Below the pieces are notes generated by a model, which ran no database searches, was not told the DNA's origin, and saw nothing but the letters and a program-made list of their open reading frames with translations. From an uncultured Bdellovibrio sp. (GTDB taxonomy: Bacteria; Bdellovibrionota; Bdellovibrionia; Bdellovibrionales; Bdellovibrionaceae): a DNA stretch of 13,298 bases. Shown piece by piece: positions 7,553-13,298 of the stretch; the first letter of the stretch is position 1, and every line of letters begins with the position of its first letter. The DNA is taken from positions 1 to 13,298 of the forward strand of contig CAMLMF010000027.1 in assembly GCA_946480995.1 (NCBI GenBank), read 5' to 3'. The position numbers and the translations under genes were made by a program.

Positions 7553-8095
7553 ATGAACGTCACTTTCGAACCAACTCCAAACCCAGCCACAATGAAGTTT
7601 TTGCTTCACCGCGAAGTCACGGCCCAGGGCTTTGATTGCCCGACGGCACAAGAGGCCGAGCGTTCACCATTGGCTTCGAAAATTTTTGGCTTCCCTTGGA
7701 CCAGCTCGGTTTACGTCGGCCCTGATTTTATCACCGTGACCAAACAAGACTGGGTCGATTGGGAGCTTTTAGCCCAACCTTTAAGCGGCCTTATTCAAGA
7801 ACACCTGGATAACAACGAACCGATCGTCGTTGAATTTGTGGCGATGCCGGAAGACGACGAAAATGATTTACCGATCGTGCGCAATATCAAATCCGTTTTA
7901 AACCGTGAAATCCGCCCCGTTGTGGCCTTGGACGGCGGCGATATCGTTTTTTCTAAATACGAAAATAACGTGCTGTACATTCACATGCGCGGCGCTTGCT
8001 CCGGATGCCCTAGCTCAAGCATTACCTTGAAAGAAGGCATTGAAACTCGCATGCGCGAGCTTTTCCCGGAGATCACTGAAGTTGTCGCAATCTAA
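7553..8095 (+). CDS. Nfu-type Fe-S cluster carrier (Nfu_N + NifU C-terminal domain)
   Basis: 180 residues with two domains. An N-terminal Nfu_N scaffold domain (about 1-90) carries the family opening 'EPTPNPATMKFLL' and 'FPWTSSVYVGPDFITVTK'. A NifU-like C-terminal domain (about 108-180) has 'LDGGDI', 'MRGACSGCPSS' and a helix 'LKEGIETRMREL'. Cys149 and Cys152 form the CxxC that binds a bridging [4Fe-4S] cluster in a dimer. Proteins of this type receive Fe-S clusters from the assembly machinery and pass them to apo-enzymes in the cytoplasm. The ATG has GAGG six bases upstream. The 3' end overlaps the MATE gene by 14 bases. No isc or suf genes are in view, so it is a stand-alone carrier here. 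Confidence 0.93.
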   Translation: MNVTFEPTPNPATMKFLLHREVTAQGFDCPTAQEAERSPLASKIFGFPWTSSVYVGPDFITVTKQDWVDWELLAQPLSGLIQEHLDNNEPIVVEFVAMPEDDENDLPIVRNIKSVLNREIRPVVALDGGDIVFSKYENNVLYIHMRGACSGCPSSSITLKEGIETRMRELFPEITEVVAI

Positions 8096-9428
8096 ATTTG
8101 TTCAAGAAAGCCGTGCCCTGGCGTTTTTGTCAGGGCCGATTATCGTCGGCCAAGTCGGTCAGAATCTGATCAACTTGGCGGATACGATTATGGTCGGAGC
8201 CTTAGGCCCTTTGGCTTTGGGCGCGTCAGCGTTTGCCGCGAGCATTTATTTTATTTTCTTAGTATTTGGCATTGGTGTCTTGTCGCCCGTGACCGCCCTG
8301 TTTGCGCGCATGCAAGGACAGCAAAATTATCCTTACGGCGGTGTTTTATTAAAACACAGTCTGCTTGTCGCCCTTGGCTTGTCGGTTTTCATCATCGGCA
8401 TTCTGTACATCTTACTTCCGAACCTGCATCATTTTGGTCAAACACCGGAAGTTTTAGAAATGGGCCGCTCTTTTTTCCAAATCATCGCGTGGTCGGTTTT
8501 ACCCAGCATGATCTATCAAGCCTATAAGCAGTTTACCGATGGCATTGGCAACACCAAGATTTCCATGCAAGTGATGATCTTTGCCGTCATCTTTAATATT
8601 GGCGGCAACTATATTTTGATTCACGGGTTGTACGGCTTTCCAAAATTGGGTTTGAATGGCTCGGCCTGGGCGACCTTGATTGCGCGCAGTTTGATGGCGC
8701 TGATTATGATTGTCTATGTGCACGCTCATCCTCGCTTAAAAAAATATCTGCAAGAACGTTGGATCAATCCTTTAGACACGCATCTTTTAAAAAACTTAGT
8801 GCGCTTGGGGCTTCCCAACGGGATGACTTATTTGTTTGAGGTCGGAGCCTTTTCATCTGCCGCCCTGATGATGGGTTGGTTCGGCGCAGGCCCCCTGGCG
8901 GCGCACCAAATTTCGATCAGCTTAGCAAGTATGACTTTTTTGGTGACCACAGGTGTGGGTATCGCTGCCAGTATTCGCGTCGGTTACGAACTTGGCCGCG
9001 GCGATTACGCCTCTTCGCGCTTTGCCGGATTCACCGCCATCAAATTAGGCGCGATCTATATGTTTGCTTGCGCCCTAGGTTTTTTCTTTTTGCGCCATCA
9101 TTTGCCAAAAATTTATGTGACCGACATCGACGTCATTGACCTCGCGGCGCAGATCTTTGTTATTGTCGCCTTCTTTCAAATCTTTGACGGCATCCAAGCC
9201 GTGGCGATTGGTGCTTTACGCGGCATGAGTGACACACAAATGCCAAGCCTTATTGCGTTCTTTGCTTACTGGATTATGGGATTACCTTTGGGGTATATGC
9301 TGGCCTTCCATTGGGGCATTGGCCCTGTGGGTATCTGGATGGGACTTTTAATCGGGCTGATCTTTGCTTCGACTTTACTTACTTGGCGCTTTCACATATT
9401 GAGCAAACGCCATTTAAGTACTTTATAA
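8082..9428 (+). CDS. MATE family multidrug/toxin efflux transporter (NorM-like)
   Basis: I chose the TTG at 8082 (448 residues, MSQSKFVQESRALAF) because GGAG lies 10 bases upstream within nfu. The longer frame from 8040 would overlap nfu by 56 bases and encode a cysteine/arginine-rich start unlike MATE proteins. About twelve hydrophobic segments form two similar halves. The first has 'GPIIVGQVGQNLINLADTIMVG' near residue 18; the second has 'GLPNGMTYLFEV' near 243, 'GPLAAHQI' near 270 and 'IAASIRVGYELGRGD' near 293-308. Inner-membrane MATE pumps export cationic drugs or metabolites in exchange for Na+ or H+; the substrate is not evident. The 14-base overlap with nfu suggests coupling, though a functional link to Fe-S work is unclear. 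The stop lies in a TTATAA shared with the convergent gene. Confidence 0.92.
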   Translation: MSQSKFVQESRALAFLSGPIIVGQVGQNLINLADTIMVGALGPLALGASAFAASIYFIFLVFGIGVLSPVTALFARMQGQQNYPYGGVLLKHSLLVALGLSVFIIGILYILLPNLHHFGQTPEVLEMGRSFFQIIAWSVLPSMIYQAYKQFTDGIGNTKISMQVMIFAVIFNIGGNYILIHGLYGFPKLGLNGSAWATLIARSLMALIMIVYVHAHPRLKKYLQERWINPLDTHLLKNLVRLGLPNGMTYLFEVGAFSSAALMMGWFGAGPLAAHQISISLASMTFLVTTGVGIAASIRVGYELGRGDYASSRFAGFTAIKLGAIYMFACALGFFFLRHHLPKIYVTDIDVIDLAAQIFVIVAFFQIFDGIQAVAIGALRGMSDTQMPSLIAFFAYWIMGLPLGYMLAFHWGIGPVGIWMGLLIGLIFASTLLTWRFHILSKRHLSTL

Positions 9429-11498
9429 GAAAACGCTTTGGCAGCTCATCACTTCTGGTTTTAAAGTTAAAGAAGAATCAAAGCGCAAGATTTCTTTAAG
9501 TTCGGACCAGCCTAGCTTAATTAAATCACGGTGGCTGATTTTTTCCTCAAGAATCAAACGACGGTAAACCATAAATGGATTTTTTCGGGCCATTAACTTC
9601 ATCAAGGTCGTAATCGTTAAAGGACTGCCGCTTTCCTTCAACATCTTATTGATGATCACAATACCACGATTCAGATTAATAAAGTCATAAGGCAACTTTA
9701 ATCCTGAGTCCATAGCCCACGCTGTCCAGATTTCTAAAGAGGGCCGAGCTTCGTGGCCAGCAAGAATACTTTCTACGCGTTCTCGCACCAAATGATAGAA
9801 TCTGTCCTGGGTGATTGTATTGTCACTTTTTTCACTCATGCTCCAGAAGGCACGTGCGATCAGATCGGAGTTTAAAATTTCCGTCCCAACACCTAAGACA
9901 GTAACTCGCTTTTGCAAGTCCCGGGACAGCACGCCCCCCATGCCATAGTCTAAGATATTGACGCGGATTTGTGGATCCGTGGTCTGCACTAAGAAATTTC
10001 CTTGATGCAAATCCGAATGGTAAAATCCATCGCCAAACAAAACTTCCTGGGCCCACACTTTGCTGATTTCTTCAACCAGTACCCGTTTTAGCTCAGGAAT
10101 GTTTTCAAGATAAGTATTTACTTCTTTATCCAATTTTTTGCCGAAGACCATTTCCTGCACCATTAATTGCGAATTGGCAGGCCCCAGATAGACCTTTGGT
10201 ACGCGAATTTCCAGAGCGTTCTTATAGTCCGTCGTTTTCAAGATGATATCTTTATCATAGCGCGGTTTTGCAAAGATCTGACGCTGAATCGTATCGTGCT
10301 GACTTAATTCCGCCAGCACTGTGCGCGTAATATCTTGAACGATGGGTCCTAACTTAGGAGCCCCCGTTTTTCGAAACTCGGGGTCCGCATCCAAGATGAC
10401 TGCGACAGAAGTTAAAATCTTGCGATCTTCTTCAATGCGTTCTGCGATGCCTGGCTTAATAAAGCGCACAACGACATCTTTAACTTTTCCATCGATCTTA
10501 ATTTTTGCGCGATGAACCTGTGCCATGGTCCCAACACCTAGAGGCGCGCGCTCAAAGTAAGTAAATTCAAAATGACTCTTTTCTTTTTCTAAGATCTCTT
10601 GCACTTGATGCCAAGGCACGGGGCGCACCGAGCTTTCCAAACGGCGAAATACTTCCAACATCTCTGGCTGTAAACCACCTTGGCGAGCGACGATTTGCAA
10701 AAGCTTCTGCAATTGGGGGCCGCTGTTTTGCACCATGATTTCAAATTTTTGCAGATCGTTTGCCAGTAAATCACTGCCAAAATACGAAGACACGATCAGT
10801 TTTTTTGACTCTGGAGTTAATCTTGAAAAGTATTCGCTTAACAAAGTCTGCATCAGAATACGCATGGACTCTTCTCTGCCCTTGGTCGCAAAACTGGCCA
10901 TGGCGATTTTTTCACCGACCCGATCAAGCTCTTTCATGCGCTCGCCTAAAAAGGCCGAGCCTTCCTCGAGGGCTAAGAACTCAAGGGCTTTGTCACCTTG
11001 TCCAGAGCGTGCAAAATCCAAGATTTTTGTACCGAACTTTTCAAGACGCGAAAGCTCTAACAAACTATCAAATTCAATCTGTTTCTTTAATTGCTCTTGC
11101 TGCCAATTTAGATATTCATAAATTTTGCGATGGATACGTGGACTGTCCGAGGTAAAAACGCGAATGCCCGGCGCTGATTTTTTTTCGATAATGTCTAGAT
11201 CCAAGGCCACGCTCTGCGTGTCGGGCCAGTCGCCACGGAATTGACTTAAGAACTCTTCAAAACTATTTACTTTGATATTCTGGACGCCAGCTGCGGCCAT
11301 GCGCAAAAGATAGGATCTTCCACGGTTGATGATCTCGACTTTTTTTTGCTCTGATTCACCTTGCGCTAATAAGGCATAAGATAAAGCCACGCGCTGCTCA
11401 AAAGAAAGGTATAGCCCCATGGAATCGGGCACCATGGCGCTGGCAAATCTAGAAATAAATAAGAATCCGACCGCGATCAGACTCAGTCGCTTTAGCAT
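9423..11498 (-). CDS. ABC1/UbiB-fold atypical kinase with an N-terminal signal sequence
   Basis: 691 residues. Residues 1-21 (MLKRLSLIAVGFLFISRFASA) look like a Sec signal peptide with an ASA site, or an uncleaved anchor. Residues about 30-250 are a helical region I do not recognise. The ABC1/ADCK/UbiB core follows: a variant KxGQ region at 265-268 (KLLQ), a nucleotide loop GVGTMAQVHRA (321-331), a beta-3 strand DVVVRFIKPG whose invariant Lys is Arg345, a hinge-like MVQEMVFG (446-453), a catalytic loop HSDLHQGN (494-501, Asp496) and metal-binding DYG (517-519). Catalytic and metal aspartates are kept, while the ATP-lysine and the KxGQ glycine are not. Family members support ubiquinone or other lipid metabolism; activity here is uncertain. 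GAGG six bases before the ATG supports the start. No C-terminal membrane helices like those of UbiB are seen. Confidence 0.85.
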   Translation of the reverse strand: MLKRLSLIAVGFLFISRFASAMVPDSMGLYLSFEQRVALSYALLAQGESEQKKVEIINRGRSYLLRMAAAGVQNIKVNSFEEFLSQFRGDWPDTQSVALDLDIIEKKSAPGIRVFTSDSPRIHRKIYEYLNWQQEQLKKQIEFDSLLELSRLEKFGTKILDFARSGQGDKALEFLALEEGSAFLGERMKELDRVGEKIAMASFATKGREESMRILMQTLLSEYFSRLTPESKKLIVSSYFGSDLLANDLQKFEIMVQNSGPQLQKLLQIVARQGGLQPEMLEVFRRLESSVRPVPWHQVQEILEKEKSHFEFTYFERAPLGVGTMAQVHRAKIKIDGKVKDVVVRFIKPGIAERIEEDRKILTSVAVILDADPEFRKTGAPKLGPIVQDITRTVLAELSQHDTIQRQIFAKPRYDKDIILKTTDYKNALEIRVPKVYLGPANSQLMVQEMVFGKKLDKEVNTYLENIPELKRVLVEEISKVWAQEVLFGDGFYHSDLHQGNFLVQTTDPQIRVNILDYGMGGVLSRDLQKRVTVLGVGTEILNSDLIARAFWSMSEKSDNTITQDRFYHLVRERVESILAGHEARPSLEIWTAWAMDSGLKLPYDFINLNRGIVIINKMLKESGSPLTITTLMKLMARKNPFMVYRRLILEEKISHRDLIKLGWSELKEILRFDSSLTLKPEVMSCQSVFL

Positions 11499-11620
11499 TA
11501 GAAACCTCAGTACAGGAAACGTCCTGAGCCGGGTTATGCATTAATTGGACCGCATATAAACGCAATAATGAAGCTTTAAGCTGGCCAAGCCTTAGACAGA
11601 GACGACTTAGGGCGCGGAAT
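11499..11620 (-). promoter_or_regulatory. Spacer upstream of the UbiB-like gene with a hairpin at the SD
   Basis: 122 bases between the patatin stop and the UbiB-like start. A hairpin occupies 11506-11528: an outer stem CTCAG/CTGAG covers part of the SD GAGG, and an alternative inner stem CAGGA-N4-TCCTG uses overlapping bases. No T-rich terminator for patatin and no convincing -35/-10 pair were found, so read-through from patatin is plausible. Confidence 0.4.
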
Positions 11621-12352
11621 TTAAACTTTAGCGGAAAGCCACTTCAAACTTTCCTTGTACGTGTACTCGATCACCTCGGGGCCAACATGAAGCTTATTCG
11701 GACCTGATGCCGGGATTTTTAAGGTCTTTAGAAAGAACGGTTCTGCGTGATGCTTTTTATAAAAACGCGTGTCTTCGTAATTACTGACCCAACCTTCTGC
11801 ATCGAGGTAATGATACACGATGGGATGCTCTGAATCCGCAAGCCCTTTGACTGCGGGGCGATCTAAAACCCCGCCATCCCAATACAAGCGACCGTCAATC
11901 CGCACGGGTTGAAATAACAGCGGCACGGCACACGATGCGCGGCAAGCTTTTGCCACGGAGCCCGAAGTAAGAACTTTTGTTTTACGCGCAAAAATATCGA
12001 AGACTGAAATCTGCAAAGGCAATTTCATTTCTGCAAAATCCGTAAGAAGATGTCCGCCTAAAAACTCTTCCAGTTTTTCACCTTTTAAAAGACCAAAACC
12101 TAAACCTGGGTCCCAGAAATCGGACTTTTTTAAACTCAAACAAATAGAGCGAATTTCTTTTGCAGACAAACCACTGGCAATCCCCGCAGAGACAATGGCT
12201 CCGGCACTGCTTCCGGTCACAACGTGAGGCCGTAGTTGCACTTCTTCAAGAGCTTGCACAAATCCCGCATGGGCGAAAAAACCAAAAAACCCTGATGACA
12301 GGCTCAGTGAAAAGGGCTTTTCAGCTAAGGTCTCAGCGCGGTTTTTATGCAT
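11621..12352 (-). CDS. Patatin-like phospholipase
   Basis: 243 residues spanning a compact patatin domain. The catalytic dyad is visible: Ser49 in GSSAG (47-51) and Asp159 in WDGGV. The oxyanion-hole segment, normally GGGxRG, reads SSGFFGFFAHAGF (19-31): glycines 21 and 24 remain but the arginine is absent. 'ACRASCAVPLLFQPV' (136-150) matches the stretch before the DG/A motif. Patatins hydrolyse acyl groups from phospholipids or other lipids. There is no signal peptide, so it is cytoplasmic or secreted by an unknown route. AGGAG six bases upstream of the ATG is a near-ideal SD, and a promoter-like pair lies at 12379-12408. The gene precedes the UbiB-like gene on the same strand, which suggests a shared lipid-related role (inference). 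Confidence 0.9.
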   Translation of the reverse strand: MHKNRAETLAEKPFSLSLSSGFFGFFAHAGFVQALEEVQLRPHVVTGSSAGAIVSAGIASGLSAKEIRSICLSLKKSDFWDPGLGFGLLKGEKLEEFLGGHLLTDFAEMKLPLQISVFDIFARKTKVLTSGSVAKACRASCAVPLLFQPVRIDGRLYWDGGVLDRPAVKGLADSEHPIVYHYLDAEGWVSNYEDTRFYKKHHAEPFFLKTLKIPASGPNKLHVGPEVIEYTYKESLKWLSAKV

Positions 12353-12378
12353 GACGGTCTCCTTTTGATACGTCGAAG

Positions 12379-12408
12379 ATATTAACGCCTCTTTTCAAAA
12401 AATGTCCA
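12379..12408 (-). promoter_or_regulatory. Sigma-70-type promoter for patatin
   Basis: Read leftwards: TGGACA (plus-strand 12403-12408, 5 of 6 to TTGACA), an 18-bp spacer, then TAATAT (12379-12384). It would start transcription about 20 bases before the patatin ATG. Confidence 0.5.
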
Positions 12409-12422
12409 TCACAAATGAAATC

Positions 12423-12442
12423 TCAAAGCGAGACAGCTTTGA
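12423..12442. repeat. Inverted repeat, candidate activator site
   Basis: A perfect inverted repeat TCAAAGC-N6-GCTTTGA, 20 bp in all, centred about 67 bases before the predicted sigma-54 start at about 12500. Sigma-54 activators usually bind such dyads upstream of the promoter. The repeat is certain; the role is inferred. Confidence 0.5.
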
Positions 12443-12451
12443 CGACCTATT

Positions 12452-12468
12452 AATCAACCTATTTGATT
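12452..12468. repeat. Short inverted repeat upstream of the sigma-54 promoter
   Basis: A perfect AATCAA-N5-TTGATT dyad centred near -40 relative to the predicted start, six bases before the -24 box. It could be a binding site for a bending protein or regulator; AT-rich dyads of this size also occur by chance. Confidence 0.35.
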
Positions 12469-12473
12469 CCAAC

Positions 12474-12489
12474 TGGCACTTCTGTTGCT
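12474..12489 (+). promoter_or_regulatory. Sigma-54 (RpoN) promoter
   Basis: TGGCAC-N5-TTGCT matches the sigma-54 consensus (TGGCAC-N5-TTGCW) in every defined position, with GG and GC separated by exactly ten bases. Transcription would start near 12500, giving a leader of about 30 bases that contains GGAGGA six bases before the ATG at 12530. Expression should require an AAA+ enhancer-binding activator. Confidence 0.8.
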
Positions 12490-12529
12490 CTTTAGATCCC
12501 TGAATGGGTTTCTACCCGGAGGAATTTGT

Positions 12530-13298
12530 ATGGTGCGCAGAGCTCTTAGCAAAAAGTTTCTAAATGCGTGGTTGGCTTTCACCTTGGTCGCCCCGTCATT
12601 TACTTATGCCCAACAGGTACCAAAAGCTTCGACTGCTGCAACTGCTGCCGACGACCAAAGCTGGGTCCTTACAAAAACCCATGGAATGAAATTCTATAAA
12701 CCGAGTGACATCTTTAGCGGAAAGGTTCTTTTCGCTGACATTCCTGAGGCCGAATACATTAATACTGAAGGCACCCAAGATCACAATGTGCAGATGAAAA
12801 AGATTCTTTATTTCTTAGAAAGCCAAGGGATTGCCTTAGGCTTGGGCGTGAATGCCAACCGCGATTCTTTCTTCGACCTTTATGCACCGTTTGTAGATAT
12901 CTTATTAGATGAGCCCGCTGCGGAATTCGGACAAACACGAGAGTCTGAAGTAGGTAAAATGCACTTTCTTACCCACGATAGCACCCACTTAAAAATGGGT
13001 ATGCCGGGACCGCGCTTAAGTGACCTTAAAGACAAAGCCGCAGCCAAAGAAAAACTTAAGAAAATTCTTATGCACAAAGAAGCTTTGGCTTCAGCATGGA
13101 CAAGTATCAACCACGCAAAATGGTATTGGAAATGGCGCTATGTTCAAGATGGCGGCACCAACTTAGAGCAATTTGATCGCTACAATAAAGGTTTAGCCTC
13201 TATCGGAAACTTTGCTCCTCGCGATTACACCAACTTACTAGAGGCCTACATGAGTGGGCGCTTCTGGGATATGCAAAAGGTTTATAAGAAAAGTATCG
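12530..13298 (+). CDS. Secreted protein of unknown function, 3' end outside the window
   Basis: Open from the ATG at 12530 to the window edge, with 256 residues visible and no stop; it starts behind an excellent SD (GGAGGA). Residues 1-27 form a signal peptide (positive MVRRALSKK, hydrophobic core, cleavage likely after TYA). The mature part starts with an alanine/threonine-rich linker, then a mostly helical body rich in Trp, His and Tyr. His145, His149 and His153 (HFLTHDSTH) are spaced one helical turn apart, and an 'EALASAWTSINHAKWYWKW' helix follows at 184-202; metal binding is conceivable but not shown. I do not recognise the family. It is driven by a sigma-54 promoter, so it is probably expressed under a specific condition. 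Confidence 0.85.
   Translation, partial: MVRRALSKKFLNAWLAFTLVAPSFTYAQQVPKASTAATAADDQSWVLTKTHGMKFYKPSDIFSGKVLFADIPEAEYINTEGTQDHNVQMKKILYFLESQGIALGLGVNANRDSFFDLYAPFVDILLDEPAAEFGQTRESEVGKMHFLTHDSTHLKMGMPGPRLSDLKDKAAAKEKLKKILMHKEALASAWTSINHAKWYWKWRYVQDGGTNLEQFDRYNKGLASIGNFAPRDYTNLLEAYMSGRFWDMQKVYKKSI

Noticed and set aside
8040..8081. Extended MATE start at the TTG at 8040
   Set aside because: It would overlap nfu by 56 bases and encode a non-MATE-like CASFSRR segment; the TTG at 8082 is preceded by GGAG.
10735..11155. Open frames antisense to the UbiB-like gene
   Set aside because: They are shadows of a well-supported coding frame, with no SD or recognisable protein features.
1..13298. CRISPR array, insertion sequence, tRNA or rRNA, phage or defence genes
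   Set aside because: No regularly spaced repeats, transposase motifs, terminal inverted repeats, cloverleaf-like segments or defence-family motifs were seen.

Overview
The window looks like chromosomal DNA of a Gram-negative bacterium resembling Bdellovibrio or a relative (Bdellovibrionota). This rests on moderate GC content, an envelope-heavy gene set (lipoproteins, signal peptides, hybrid histidine kinase) and the overall look of the proteins. It is an inference that has not been tested by database comparison. No mobile element, CRISPR array, tRNA or rRNA was seen. Genes are tightly packed, several overlap, and no gene-free stretch exceeds about 205 bases.

Layout. Positions 1-1354 (+): an exported DUF3465-like protein, truncated at the window edge, and a serine-protease lipoprotein whose start shares a base with its neighbour's stop. 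1443-3602 (+): a membrane-bound hybrid histidine kinase (MASE1-like sensor, HisKA, HATPase, receiver). It converges on, and overlaps by 73 bp, a leftward pair at 3530-4827: a YiiD-type hotdog thioesterase and a tandem rhodanese lipoprotein that lacks a catalytic cysteine in both domains. A rho-independent terminator separates this pair from the leftward fba-lysS unit (4894-7347; class I aldolase, then lysyl-tRNA synthetase). A 205-bp divergent regulatory region with an operator-like inverted repeat leads to a rightward pair: a Nfu-type Fe-S carrier (7553-8095) and a MATE transporter (8082-9428).

The MATE gene converges on a leftward unit, with both stop codons inside one TTATAA. That unit holds an ABC1/UbiB-fold protein carrying an apparent signal peptide and altered kinase motifs (9423-11498), and upstream of it a patatin-like phospholipase (11621-12352). 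The last intergenic region (12353-12529) carries a sigma-70-like promoter for patatin and, in the other direction, a textbook sigma-54 promoter preceded by two inverted repeats. The sigma-54 promoter drives an unrecognised secreted protein (from 12530) that runs off the window.

How the genes work together. fba and lysS are housekeeping genes; nfu serves Fe-S assembly. The rest mostly concerns the envelope. The most distinctive points are the sigma-54 promoter with its candidate enhancer sites, the apparently exported UbiB-like protein, and the cysteine-free rhodanese lipoprotein. I did not find a multi-gene system that I can call new with confidence. The start codons of fbaB, lysS, the MATE gene and the rhodanese gene were moved inward from the longest reading frame, on Shine-Dalgarno (SD) evidence.
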